Positions 19,579-28,373 of a stretch of DNA of 64,000 nt are shown piece by piece. The position numbers were made by a program, and so were the translations under genes. The notes beneath the pieces are model-generated. The model was given only the letters and a program-made list of their open reading frames with translations, made no database searches and was not told the origin of the DNA. Position 1 is the first letter of the stretch. Every line of letters begins with the position of its first letter. This DNA is from Cupriavidus yeoncheonensis (lineage in GTDB: Bacteria > Pseudomonadota > Gammaproteobacteria > Burkholderiales > Burkholderiaceae), in NCBI RefSeq assembly GCF_905397275.1, contig NZ_CAJPUY010000008.1:186001-250000 (forward strand). Reading direction: 5' to 3'.

Positions 19579-20277
19579 ATGTCCTACGTCTTCACGCCCC
19601 CCGCCACCGTTGCCATTCCCGTTGCCGGCACCGATGACCAGTTCGCCGTGCGCCGCGTCTACTGCGTGGGCCGCAACTATGCCGCCCATGCGCGCGAAAT
19701 GGGCTTCGACCCTGACCGCGAGCCGCCGTTCTTCTTCTGCAAGCCGGCCGACGCCATCGTGCCCGTGGCCGACGGCCAGACGCTGGAACTGCCCTATCCC
19801 GCGCAGACGCAGAACTACCACTATGAAGCCGAGCTGGTCGCCGTGATCGGCAAGGCCGGCGCCGACATCCCGGTGGAGCAGGCGCTGGAGCATGTGTGGG
19901 GCTATGCCGTGGGCCTGGACATGACGCGCCGCGACCTGCAGATGAAGATGCGCGAGATGGGCCGCCCGTGGGAAATCGGCAAGGCCTTCGACGCGTCCGC
20001 GCCGGTCGCGCCGATCCATCGCGCCGCCGACATCGGCCACCCCCAGCAGGCCGCCATCTGGCTGACCGTCAACGGCCAGGACAGGCAGCGCAGCAACGTC
20101 ACGCACCTGATCTGGTCAGTGGCCGAGACCGTGGCCTGCCTGTCGCAGTTCTTCCGCCTGGAACCGGGCGACGTGATCTTCACCGGCACCCCGGAAGGCG
20201 TGGGCGCGGTCAAGGCCGGCGACACCATGGTGACCGGCGTCGAAGGCCTCGGTGAACTCAAGGTCCGCGTGGTCTGA
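19579..20277 (+). CDS. nagK: Fumarylpyruvate hydrolase (FAH family)
   Basis: The enzyme hydrolyses fumarylpyruvate to fumarate and pyruvate, the last gentisate-pathway step. The 232-residue product carries the FAH-family divalent-metal triad E83, E85 (HYEAELVAVIG) and D114 (VGLDMTRRD), plus the C-terminal block FTGTPEGVGAVKAGD. Size agrees with single-domain NagK-type enzymes rather than the larger eukaryotic FAH. It follows the dioxygenase by 92 bp, with no terminator between. Confidence 0.94.
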   Translation: MSYVFTPPATVAIPVAGTDDQFAVRRVYCVGRNYAAHAREMGFDPDREPPFFFCKPADAIVPVADGQTLELPYPAQTQNYHYEAELVAVIGKAGADIPVEQALEHVWGYAVGLDMTRRDLQMKMREMGRPWEIGKAFDASAPVAPIHRAADIGHPQQAAIWLTVNGQDRQRSNVTHLIWSVAETVACLSQFFRLEPGDVIFTGTPEGVGAVKAGDTMVTGVEGLGELKVRVV

Positions 20278-20335
20278 CCATCGCCCCCCCCATCCGCCAC
20301 CAACCGGGCCCGCCATCCGCAGCAAGCAAGCCATC

Positions 20336-20977
20336 ATGCAGCTCTATAGTTTCTTCAACAGCTCCACGTCCTACCGCGTGCGCATTGCGCTGGCGCTCAA
20401 GGGCCTGCCGTTCGAGTACCTGCCGGTCAACATCCGCACCGGCCAGCACCGCGAGGCGGAGTACGTGCAGGGCATCAACCCGTCCGCCTCGGTGCCCGCA
20501 CTGGTGGACGGCGCATTCATGCTCGGCCAGTCGCTCGCGATCATGGACTACCTCGATGCGCGCCACCCGGAACCGCGCCTGCTGCCGCAGGCCCCGGAGC
20601 AGCGCGCGCGCGTGCTGGAACTGGCCAGCCTCGTCGCCTGCGACATCCACCCCGTCAACAACCTGCGCGTGCTGCGCTACCTGCAGGACGTGCTGAAGGT
20701 GACGCCGGAACAGAAGGACGCCTGGTACCGCCACTGGATCGACGAAGGCATGGCCGGCGTGGAACGCCTGCTCGCGCGGCACGGCACGGGCCCGTGGTGC
20801 TTCGGCGACAGCCCGACACTGGCCGACATCACGCTGGTGCCGCAGGTCGCCAACGCCCAGCGCATGGGCTGCGACCTGTCGGCCTATCCGCGTGCGCTGG
20901 CGGTGTTTGCGCACGCCAGCGCGCATCCCGCCTTCGCCAAGGCGGCGCCCGCGCAGCAACCGGATTACACGGCCTGA
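20336..20977 (+). CDS. nagL: Maleylpyruvate isomerase (zeta-class GST family)
   Basis: This glutathione-dependent enzyme converts maleylpyruvate to fumarylpyruvate. The 213-residue product has the zeta-class active-site motif SSTSYRVRIAL (residues 9-19), the glutathione-contact segment NPSASVPAL, and an all-helical C-terminal domain. The ATG at 20336 is preferred because the thioredoxin-like fold begins right there (MQLYSFFNSS); upstream codons show no family resemblance. Its place between the hydrolase and the monooxygenase fixes the substrate better than sequence alone. Confidence 0.93.
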   Translation: MQLYSFFNSSTSYRVRIALALKGLPFEYLPVNIRTGQHREAEYVQGINPSASVPALVDGAFMLGQSLAIMDYLDARHPEPRLLPQAPEQRARVLELASLVACDIHPVNNLRVLRYLQDVLKVTPEQKDAWYRHWIDEGMAGVERLLARHGTGPWCFGDSPTLADITLVPQVANAQRMGCDLSAYPRALAVFAHASAHPAFAKAAPAQQPDYTA

Positions 20978-21004
20978 TTGACTGACCCAGGCCAGGAGAC
21001 AAGC

Positions 21005-22219
21005 ATGAACACACCACAAGACACGGGGCGCAAGGTCCTGATCATCGGCGGCGGCATCGGCGGCCTGGCCGCGGCGCTGGCGCTCGCGCGCAAGGGCATC
21101 CGCATCGAGCTGCTGGAACAGGCCGAGCAGATCGGCGAGATCGGCGCGGGTATCCAGCTCGCGGCCAATGCCTTCGCGGCCATGGACGCACTGGGCGTGG
21201 GCGAGGCCGCGCGCGGCCGCGCGGTCTTCACCGACTACCTGAGCCTGCGCGACGCGATCGACACGCACGAGATCGCGCGCGTCGATGTCGGCACGCGCTA
21301 TCGCGAGCGCTTCGGCAACCCGTACGCGGTGATCCACCGCGCGGACATCCACCTGTCGATCCTGGAAGCCGTGCAGGACCACCCGCTGATCAGCTTCCGC
21401 ACCGCCACGCGCGTCGAGAAGCTGGAGCAGGACGGGCGCGGCGTCACCGTCATCGACCAGCGCGGCGAACGCCACCATGCCGATGCCGTGGTCGGTTGCG
21501 ACGGCGTCAGGTCCGCCGTCCGCGAGGCGCTGATCGGCGATGCGCCGCGCGTGACCGGCCACGTGGTGTACCGCGCGGTGGTCGAGGTCGATAACATGCC
21601 GAAGGACCTGCAGGTCAATGCGCCCGTGGTATGGGCCGGCCCGAACTGCCACCTCGTGCACTACCCGCTGCGCGGCGGCCAGCAATACAACCTGGTCGTG
21701 ACCTTCCACAGCCGCGAGCAGGAGAGCTGGGGCGTGCGCGAAGGCAGCAAGGAGGAAGTGCTGTCGTACTTCGACGGCATCCATGCGCTGCCGCACCAGA
21801 TGCTGGACCGCCCGACCTCGTGGAAGCGCTGGGCCACCGCCGACCGCGAGCCGGTGGAGCGCTGGAGCTTTGGCCGCGCCACCATCCTCGGCGATGCCGC
21901 GCACCCGATGACGCAGTATGTCGCGCAGGGCGCCTGCCAGGCGCTCGAGGATGCGGTCACGCTGGGCGCCGCGGTGGAAGCGGCGGGCAATGACTTCGAA
22001 GCCGCGTTCAGGCTGTACGAACAGGCCCGCATCCCGCGCACCGCGCGCGTGCTGTATGCCGCGCGCGATATGGGCCGCGTGTACCACGCCAAGGGTGTCG
22101 ACCGCATGGTGCGCAACACGCTGTGGACCGGCCGCACGCAGGCGCAGTACTACGACGCGCTGCAGTGGCTGCACGGCTGGCGCGCCGAACGCTGCCTGAG
22201 CCCGACACCCTGGCTCTGA
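21005..22219 (+). CDS. mhbM: 3-Hydroxybenzoate 6-hydroxylase (FAD monooxygenase)
   Basis: This class A flavoprotein para-hydroxylates 3-hydroxybenzoate to gentisate with NADH and O2. The 404-residue product has the GGGIGG dinucleotide motif (15-20), the DG motif (CDGVRSAVR, 165-173) and the FAD-ribityl motif GDAAHPMTQYVAQGA (296-310). The TQYVAQGA variation is characteristic of 3-hydroxybenzoate 6-hydroxylases. A CAGGAGA ribosome-binding site precedes the ATG. Salicylate 5-hydroxylase is excluded because that is a multicomponent Rieske enzyme. A single-component salicylate 1-hydroxylase is the main alternative, but it would not feed a gentisate operon. Confidence 0.9.
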   Translation: MNTPQDTGRKVLIIGGGIGGLAAALALARKGIRIELLEQAEQIGEIGAGIQLAANAFAAMDALGVGEAARGRAVFTDYLSLRDAIDTHEIARVDVGTRYRERFGNPYAVIHRADIHLSILEAVQDHPLISFRTATRVEKLEQDGRGVTVIDQRGERHHADAVVGCDGVRSAVREALIGDAPRVTGHVVYRAVVEVDNMPKDLQVNAPVVWAGPNCHLVHYPLRGGQQYNLVVTFHSREQESWGVREGSKEEVLSYFDGIHALPHQMLDRPTSWKRWATADREPVERWSFGRATILGDAAHPMTQYVAQGACQALEDAVTLGAAVEAAGNDFEAAFRLYEQARIPRTARVLYAARDMGRVYHAKGVDRMVRNTLWTGRTQAQYYDALQWLHGWRAERCLSPTPWL

Positions 22220-22316
22220 ACTTCAGGAGAACCATGCAGTGACCGCCACGGTGACTGGCGGCCGATCCGGCCGCCGGCCCGAATTCGCCCCGAAACAGGC
22301 AACGAGGAGACAACCC

Positions 22317-23660
22317 ATGCCTGCCAGCCAGACCATCAATATTTCCACGTTCATCGACCGCCAGCCGCTATCGCCGTTCCAGGTCATGATCGTGGTGCTG
22401 TGCTTCCTGATCGTGGCCATCGACGGCTTCGACACCGCCGCGATCGGCTTCATCGCGCCGGCGATCCGCGCCGAATGGCAGCTGACGCCGGCGCACCTCG
22501 CTCCGCTGTTCGGCGCCGGGCTGGGCGGCCTGATGGCCGGCGCCTTCCTGTTCGGCCCGCTGGCCGACCGCTTCGGCCGCAAGAGCGTGCTGGTGTTCTC
22601 GGTGCTGTTCTTCGGCGTGGCCAGCCTGGCTTCGGCGTGGTCGGGCGAGCTGTGGGTGCTGATCGCGCTGCGCTTCCTGACCGGCCTTGGCCTGGGCGGC
22701 GCCATGCCCAATACCATCACGCTGACGTCCGAGTTCTGTCCGGAGAAGCGCCGCTCGTTCCTGGTCACGACCATGTTCTGCGGCTTCACGCTCGGCTCCG
22801 CGCTGGGCGGACTGGCCTCGGCCGGGCTGATCGAAGCCTACGGCTGGCGCTCGGTGCTGGTGATCGGCGGCGTCATGCCGCTGGCGCTCTCTGTGCTGCT
22901 GGCGCTGCTGCTGCCGGAATCGGTGCGCTACCTGGTGATGGCCGGCCGCGCACCCGAACGCATTGCCGCCACCTTGCAGCGCATTGCCCCGCAGGCTGAC
23001 CTGCGCGGCGCCACCTTCACCGTGGCCGAGGCGCGCAGCACCAGCTCGCCGGTGCGCCACCTGTTCAAGCCCGAACTGGTGCGCGGCACGCTGCTGTTCT
23101 GGCTGACCTTCTTCATGAGCCTGCTGGTGATCTACCTTCTCTCGAGCTGGTTGCCGACGCTGCTGCGCGGCACCGGCCTGTCGCTGCGCACCGCGGCGCT
23201 GGTCACCACCATGTTCCAGGTCGGCGGCACGCTCGGCGCCATCGTGCTGGGCTGGCTGATGGACCGCTTCAACCCGCACTATGTGCTGGCCACCAGCTAC
23301 GCGCTGGCCGGCGTGTTCGTCGCCGCCATCGGCAGCCTCGCCGATACGCCTGCGCTGGCCAGCGTGGCGGTGTTCTTCGCGGGCTTCTGCGTATCGGGTT
23401 CGCAGGTCGGCGCCAACGCGCTGTCGGCCGGCTTCTACCCGACCGACTGCCGCGCCACGGGCGTGAGCTGGGCCAATGGCGTGGGGCGTCTCGGTTCGGT
23501 GGTGGGCTCGGTCGGCGGCGCCACCATGCTGTCGATGGGGCTGGGCATGCCCACGCTGTTCGCGCTGATCGGCGTGCCCGCGCTGCTGGCTGGCGGCACC
23601 ATGCTGACGCTCGGGCTGGCGCGGCGCGCGCATGCGCGGCAGGAACTCGCCGCGAGCTGA
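22317..23660 (+). CDS. MFS aromatic acid:H+ symporter
   Basis: The 447-residue transporter has twelve predicted membrane helices. The AAHS-subfamily features are an acidic DGFDTAAIGF in helix 1 and the loop motif GPLADRFGRKSVLV between helices 2 and 3. A repeat of the motif as LGWLMDRFNPHYVL occurs in the second half. Members (BenK, PcaK, MhbT) import aromatic acids with protons. As the last gene of the gentisate operon it most likely imports 3-hydroxybenzoate or gentisate. The start at 22317 follows a GAGGAGA ribosome-binding site. Confidence 0.92.
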   Translation: MPASQTINISTFIDRQPLSPFQVMIVVLCFLIVAIDGFDTAAIGFIAPAIRAEWQLTPAHLAPLFGAGLGGLMAGAFLFGPLADRFGRKSVLVFSVLFFGVASLASAWSGELWVLIALRFLTGLGLGGAMPNTITLTSEFCPEKRRSFLVTTMFCGFTLGSALGGLASAGLIEAYGWRSVLVIGGVMPLALSVLLALLLPESVRYLVMAGRAPERIAATLQRIAPQADLRGATFTVAEARSTSSPVRHLFKPELVRGTLLFWLTFFMSLLVIYLLSSWLPTLLRGTGLSLRTAALVTTMFQVGGTLGAIVLGWLMDRFNPHYVLATSYALAGVFVAAIGSLADTPALASVAVFFAGFCVSGSQVGANALSAGFYPTDCRATGVSWANGVGRLGSVVGSVGGATMLSMGLGMPTLFALIGVPALLAGGTMLTLGLARRAHARQELAAS

Positions 23661-23672
23661 CACCCGACGGCG

Positions 23673-24839
23673 TCAGCGCGCCCGCAAGGCATCGACGATG
23701 TTCATGCGGGCCGCGCGCAGCGCCGGGAGGAAGCCCCCCACCAGGCCCATCGCCATCGAGAACCCCAGCGTCTTCGCCACGATGCCTGGCGTCAGGATAA
23801 AGCGGAACGACAGGTCCGCGAAGGTCTGGAAGTTGGTCGTGGAAAACGAGGCAAACTGCATCAGCGCCGCGCAGCAGAGCCCGGCCACGCCACCGGCCAG
23901 CCCGAGCAGCAGCGCCTCGACCAGGAACGCGGCGAGCACGTTGCTGCGCCGGAAGCCCAGCGCGCGCAGCGTGCCGATCTCCGCGACGCGGTTGGCCACC
24001 GACGCATACATGGTGATCATCGCGCCGATCATCGCCGCGATCGAGAAGATCGTGGACAGCGTCAGGCCCAGAATGTTGATGAACGTCGACAGCGCCTTGG
24101 ACTGGTCGCTGTAGAAGGTCTGCTCGCTCTTGGCCTCCGCGGTCAGGCGCGGGTCGACGTCGATATCGGCGCGCAGGCGCGCAAGCCCTTCCGGCCGCGA
24201 CAGCCGCACCACCATCGACGAATAGCTTGTGCGCCGGAACGACTGCATGAGCTGGTCGCCATCGCCCCAGATCTCCGAATCAAAGCCGCTGCCGCCCGCG
24301 TCGAACACGCCGACGATGGTCCAGTCGCGCTGGGCGAAGCGCAGGCGCCCGCCAGGCTGCGCGCCCGTGAAGCCGCCCGCCACGCCGCTGCCGACGATGA
24401 TCTCCGAGGAGCCCGGCCGGAACGTGCGCCCCGCCACCAGCCGGATCTGCGGCCGGAGTGCGAGGCCCTTCGGCGACACACCGCGGATCACGACGTTGGA
24501 CGGCGTGTCCGAGCCGCGCTTGTTCAGCGAGATCAGCACCACCGCCTCCTTCGAGGCCATGGGCCGGCCGTTGCCGTCCATCGCCACCGACGGGTGCATC
24601 TCCATGATGCTGGCCTGGTCGCGGCTGATGGCGCTCTGCACCTCGGTCTCCGCGCCCTTGCGGATCATGACGACGTTGTCCCGCTCGCCGGTGGTGACGA
24701 GCGTGCGCTTGAGCCCTGCGTCGAGCATCAGCATGGTGGCGAACACGAACACCACCAGCGCGAGGCCACCCGCCGTGAGCGCCGTGGTCAGGCGCCTGGC
24801 CCACAGGTTGCGCGCGATGTAGCTGAGCGGAATCGCCAT
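23673..24839 (-). CDS. ABC transporter permease (FtsX/MacB type), second permease
   Basis: The 388-residue product has the MacB/FtsX layout: a first membrane helix (about 15-38), a large periplasmic domain (about 40-260) and three C-terminal helices, with ANRVAEIGTLRALGFRRSNVL in the characteristic cytoplasmic loop. It ends 12 bp from the convergent MFS gene. With the permease, ATPase and adaptor upstream, it probably forms a heterodimeric mechanotransmission-type exporter. The substrate is unknown. Confidence 0.88.
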   Translation of the reverse strand: MAIPLSYIARNLWARRLTTALTAGGLALVVFVFATMLMLDAGLKRTLVTTGERDNVVMIRKGAETEVQSAISRDQASIMEMHPSVAMDGNGRPMASKEAVVLISLNKRGSDTPSNVVIRGVSPKGLALRPQIRLVAGRTFRPGSSEIIVGSGVAGGFTGAQPGGRLRFAQRDWTIVGVFDAGGSGFDSEIWGDGDQLMQSFRRTSYSSMVVRLSRPEGLARLRADIDVDPRLTAEAKSEQTFYSDQSKALSTFINILGLTLSTIFSIAAMIGAMITMYASVANRVAEIGTLRALGFRRSNVLAAFLVEALLLGLAGGVAGLCCAALMQFASFSTTNFQTFADLSFRFILTPGIVAKTLGFSMAMGLVGGFLPALRAARMNIVDALRAR

Positions 24840-24847
24840 GCGCTAGC

Positions 24848-26002
24848 CTAGCCGATGGCCCGCAGGCCTTCCACGATGCGCACGCGCGCGGCCTGCACGG
24901 CCGGCACCACCGCGGCGACGAGCGCCACGACCAGCGCGCAGGCCGCCTGCATCCACATGGTCTCGCGCGACACGGTGAACACTGGGAACACGCCGCCGAC
25001 CGCCTGCTTGAACATCGCGGCCATCGGCGGCGTGGCCAGCATGCCGATGCCGCCGCCCACGAGGCAGATGAGCATCGACTCGCCGAACATCAGCAGCGCC
25101 AGGAAGCCGGGCCCGAAACCCAGCGCCTTGAGCGTGGCGTACTCGGTGGTGCGTTCGCGCGCGCTCATGGCCATGGCGTTGGCCATCACGGCCATGATGA
25201 TCAGGATCACCACGTACGACACCACGCGGATGGCCGCGATGATCTGGTTCGACATGGCCACGAAGCCGAGCTGGAATGCCTGCTCGGTCTCCGTCAGCGT
25301 CTCGGCCAGCGAATTGCGGAACACCGCGTCCACGTCGCGTGAAATCGCGGCGGCGTTGTCCGGGTTGTCGATGCCGAGGATGTACACGCCGACCTGGTCG
25401 GCCTGCTTCGGCGAGCGCTTGCGCACGGTCTCGTTCAGGTACTCCCAGTGGAACACCATATGGCGCGTGATGGTGCTCTCGTCTCGCCCTTCCATGATGC
25501 CGCGCACCACGAAGTCCCACGTGCCCGTGTAGATCGTGCCCTTGATGGGAATCACGTCGCCGACCTTGAAGCCGTACAGGTCCGCGAGCTGCCGCCCGAT
25601 CAGGCAGCCCTTGCGATCGCGCTGGTAGTCGGCGCGCTGCTGCGCCGCGACGACGAACTCGGGGTACAGGTCCAGGTAATTGTCCGAGACGGCGAACTGC
25701 GCGAAGAAGTTCTTGGGATCGCGGTAGACGCCGCCGAACCAGTTCGAGCGCGCCACCAGCGTCACGCCGTCCACGCCGCGGATGCGGTTTTCATAGCTGA
25801 GCGGCAGCGGGAACACCAGCGAGATCGCATTGCGCGTCACCAGCCGCCCGCTGGACGCCGCGGCGGCGCCCGCATACCAGGCATCGACCACGGTCTGCAG
25901 CAGCCCGTAGGCCAGCACCGCGACCACCAGCCCGGTCACGGTCAGCACCGTGCGCAGCTTGTGGCGCAGCGCGTTACGGGCGATCAGCTTGAGCACGAAC
26001 AT
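24848..26002 (-). CDS. ABC transporter permease (FtsX/MacB type), first permease
   Basis: The 384-residue permease has the same topology as its neighbour: one N-terminal helix, a periplasmic domain to about residue 260 and three C-terminal helices ([19 protein letters not shown] in the loop). The two permeases differ clearly in sequence, so they look like partner subunits, not a recent duplication. Gaps of 21 bp to the ATPase and 8 bp to the next permease imply one transcript. Confidence 0.88.
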   Translation of the reverse strand: MFVLKLIARNALRHKLRTVLTVTGLVVAVLAYGLLQTVVDAWYAGAAAASSGRLVTRNAISLVFPLPLSYENRIRGVDGVTLVARSNWFGGVYRDPKNFFAQFAVSDNYLDLYPEFVVAAQQRADYQRDRKGCLIGRQLADLYGFKVGDVIPIKGTIYTGTWDFVVRGIMEGRDESTITRHMVFHWEYLNETVRKRSPKQADQVGVYILGIDNPDNAAAISRDVDAVFRNSLAETLTETEQAFQLGFVAMSNQIIAAIRVVSYVVILIIMAVMANAMAMSARERTTEYATLKALGFGPGFLALLMFGESMLICLVGGGIGMLATPPMAAMFKQAVGGVFPVFTVSRETMWMQAACALVVALVAAVVPAVQAARVRIVEGLRAIG

Positions 26003-26023
26003 GGCGCGCGCGGTCAGTGCGGG

Positions 26024-26716
26024 TCAGGCGCTGTTGTCATGGTTCAGCTCCCCTTTCTCCAGGTGCACCATCGACCTGGCCGCGTTGGCGGCATGCGCGT
26101 CGTGCGTGACCATGATGATGGTCTTGCCCGCCTCGCGATTGAGCCGCTGCAGCATGGCCAGGATGTCCGCGGCGGCGTTGCGGTCGAGGTCGCCGGTGGG
26201 TTCGTCGGCCACGATCAGCACGGGGTCGGTGATCAGCGCGCGGGCGATGGCCACGCGCTGCTGCTGCCCCCCGGACAGCTCCGACGGGTAGTGATCCATG
26301 CGGTCGGCCAGGTTCACCATGCCGAGCACCATGGCCACGCGCGCGCGGCGCTCGGCACGCGACAGGCGCGTCAGCATCAGCGGCAGCTCGACGTTCTCGA
26401 ACGCGGTGAGCACCGGCATCAGGTTGTAGAACTGGAAGATAAAGCCGACGTGGCCGGCGCGCCACGCGGCGAGTTCCGATTCCGCCAGATGCGTGATGTC
26501 CTGCCCGGCCACAAGAAGTTCGCCGCTGTCGGGGCGGTCTATGCCCGCGATCAGGTTGAGCAGCGTACTCTTGCCGGAGCCGGACGGTCCCATCAGCGCA
26601 ATGAAATCGCCCTCGGCAATATCGAGCGTGATATCCGTCAGGACCGGCACGGTCTGCATGCCGCGCCGGTACGATTTGGCGACATGGCGGATGCGTACGA
26701 GTGGAGCGGTTTCCAC
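26024..26716 (-). CDS. ABC transporter ATP-binding protein (MacB/LolD type)
   Basis: The 230-residue nucleotide-binding protein has Walker [10 protein letters not shown] (43-51), the signature [15 protein letters not shown] (147-161), Walker B LIVADEP (167-173) and a switch His in MVTHD. These, and its length, match the LolD/MacB-ATPase subgroup, which powers FtsX-like permeases. It is the second gene of the export operon, 4 bp after the adaptor gene. Confidence 0.95.
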   Translation of the reverse strand: METAPLVRIRHVAKSYRRGMQTVPVLTDITLDIAEGDFIALMGPSGSGKSTLLNLIAGIDRPDSGELLVAGQDITHLAESELAAWRAGHVGFIFQFYNLMPVLTAFENVELPLMLTRLSRAERRARVAMVLGMVNLADRMDHYPSELSGGQQQRVAIARALITDPVLIVADEPTGDLDRNAAADILAMLQRLNREAGKTIIMVTHDAHAANAARSMVHLEKGELNHDNSA

Positions 26717-26720
26717 GTTA

Positions 26721-27923
26721 TTACTTCTTCGCCGCCGTGACGCCGGCGCCGTCGCGCAGCTTGTCGCCGGGCGAGAGCACCACCGTGTCGCCGGCGGCCA
26801 CGCCGCCGACCGCCACCAGTTCGCCGATGCGCTCGCCGGTGGTCACCGCCGTTTCATGCGCCTTGCCGTCGCGGACCACGAACACCACCTTGCGCCCGTC
26901 GCGCGTGGCAATGGCAGCGGGCTGCACGGCCACCACGGGCTTGCGGTCCTGCCCGGCCAGCGGCCTGGACAGGAACGCGATCTTGGCGCTCATATCGGGC
27001 AGCACGCGCGCGTCGCGGTCGACAAAGCGCACCTTGACCAGCACGGTTGCCTTGGAGCGGTCGACCGTCGGCACGATGCGCGACACCTGGCCCGCAAAGC
27101 GGACCTCGGGCAGCGCGTCGAGCTGCAGCAGGCAGGGCTGGTCCGCGCGGATCTTCCCGATATTGGATTCGGCCACGTCCGCTTCGACTTCCAGCGTCTC
27201 CATGTCGGCAATGGTCACCACCGCGCCCTTGGTGTCGGACGCCGACGAGAACGGCGTGATGTTGTCGCCGACATTGGCATGCTTGATCAGCACCACGCCG
27301 TCGAACGGCGCGCGGATCACGGTCTGGTCCACCGCCACCTGGGCAGCCTCGGCACTGGCCTGCGCGGACACGATCGCCGCGCGCGAATTGGACACCGACG
27401 CCTGCGCCTTCTTGTAGCGCGCCAGGTCGGCGTCATACTGCTGGACCGAAATCGCCTTCGGACCCAGCAGCTCTTCCGAGCGGCGCAGGTTCACTTCCGC
27501 GTCCCGGAGCTCGGCGAGCTGGAGCTCCAGGTTGGCCTGCGCGACCTTCACCTGCGCGCTCGCCTGCGCGAGCGATGCCCCCACATCGCGGCTCTCGATC
27601 CGCGCGATGATCTCGTCCTTCTTCACGCGCGAGCCCTCCAGCACGCCCAGCCATTCCAGCCGGCCTTGCGCCTTGGACGCCACGGCCGCCTTGCGCTGGG
27701 GCACGACGTAGCCGGTGGCATTGAGGAGGGTGTAGTTCTGGGACGGATAGGCCGTGGCAACCGTCACGGTCTCCACGGCCGTGGGGCTGGCCACCTTGAT
27801 GGCCACTGCGGCCACCACGGCGAGCAACACCGCGCCGGCGAGATACGGAAGCCACCGGCGCCTTCGCGGCGAAGCGTGCGGGCCGCGGTCGATTTTCAGC
27901 CTGGAGAGGTCGGGATCGGGCAA
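26721..27923 (-). CDS. Periplasmic adaptor (HlyD/MacA family)
   Basis: This 400-residue membrane-fusion protein has a single N-terminal anchor (about residues 25-45), a barrel-sandwich half-motif with ATGYVVPQRKAAVASKAQGR, a coiled-coil hairpin (about 110-200) and beta-barrel and proximal domains. It would link the ABC permeases to an outer-membrane channel of the TolC type; no such gene is nearby, so a shared one is expected. It is the first gene of the four-gene operon. Confidence 0.92.
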   Translation of the reverse strand: MPDPDLSRLKIDRGPHASPRRRRWLPYLAGAVLLAVVAAVAIKVASPTAVETVTVATAYPSQNYTLLNATGYVVPQRKAAVASKAQGRLEWLGVLEGSRVKKDEIIARIESRDVGASLAQASAQVKVAQANLELQLAELRDAEVNLRRSEELLGPKAISVQQYDADLARYKKAQASVSNSRAAIVSAQASAEAAQVAVDQTVIRAPFDGVVLIKHANVGDNITPFSSASDTKGAVVTIADMETLEVEADVAESNIGKIRADQPCLLQLDALPEVRFAGQVSRIVPTVDRSKATVLVKVRFVDRDARVLPDMSAKIAFLSRPLAGQDRKPVVAVQPAAIATRDGRKVVFVVRDGKAHETAVTTGERIGELVAVGGVAAGDTVVLSPGDKLRDGAGVTAAKK

Positions 27924-28115
27924 TCGGGTCGTCCTCCTGAAGGGAGGAGGTCAGTATAGCGCCGGGGGCACTTAAGGAATGGGAATGGGCGACTGGGGGG
28001 CGATTGGGGGACGGCTCGCGGTCGGAAGCCAGCATGACGCCGGTTTGCCCACCTAATATTCAGGCATACCCAGGCATTGCACCCGGGCCTCTGTTCCTGC
28101 ATTCCGCGCATCGAC

Positions 28116-28250
28116 ATGAAGCCTCCCGTACATCACTTCCATTCGAATCCGCCGCACCACGGAACCCGGTACTACCTGGCGCTGGCCGGCATCCTGCTCG
28201 TGGTAGGTGCCGTGTACGTGCTCGCATCGGCGCTGGCGACCCGCTTCTAA
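28116..28250 (+). CDS. Possible 44-residue single-span membrane protein
   Basis: The frame codes for a short polar, His-rich N-terminus (MKPPVHHFHSNPPHHG) followed by one convincing membrane helix (YLALAGILLVVGAVYVLA) and a short tail. Third codon positions are strongly G/C, as in real genes of this window. The ribosome-binding site is weak and no family is recognised. The rest of the 450-bp space around it (27924-28373) holds the promoter regions of the flanking operons. Confidence 0.4.
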   Translation: MKPPVHHFHSNPPHHGTRYYLALAGILLVVGAVYVLASALATRF

Positions 28251-28306
28251 CAAGCCCCTCTTCCTGGTCAAGCCGCCACCGTCCTGCCCCTCGACAAAGA
28301 AAATCC

Positions 28307-28334
28307 TTGACCAATTCCATTCTTTCTCCATAAT
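28307..28334 (+). promoter_or_regulatory. Sigma-70-like promoter of the ring-cleavage cluster
   Basis: TTGACC (28307-28312), a 16-bp spacer and CATAAT (28329-28334) form a good housekeeping promoter directed at the dioxygenase gene. The predicted transcription start falls inside the first operator palindrome immediately downstream, so a bound repressor would block initiation. Confidence 0.65.
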
Positions 28335-28335
28335 T

Positions 28336-28360
28336 GCAAACGTTTGCTGCAAACGTTTGC
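28336..28360. promoter_or_regulatory. Tandem LacI-family operator
   Basis: The perfect 12-bp palindrome GCAAACGTTTGC occurs twice, at 28336-28347 and 28349-28360, with one base between. A central CG in a palindrome of this form is the hallmark of LacI/PurR-family operators. It overlaps the predicted transcription start and ends at the ribosome-binding site of the dioxygenase gene. A LacI-family gene closes the same cluster at 34695-35726 and is the natural candidate for the repressor. Confidence 0.8.
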
Positions 28361-28373
28361 AAGGAGCAGAACA

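Noticed and set aside
20258..22174. 638-codon minus-strand open frame
   Set aside because: Antisense to maleylpyruvate isomerase and 3-hydroxybenzoate hydroxylase genes, both of which are certain.
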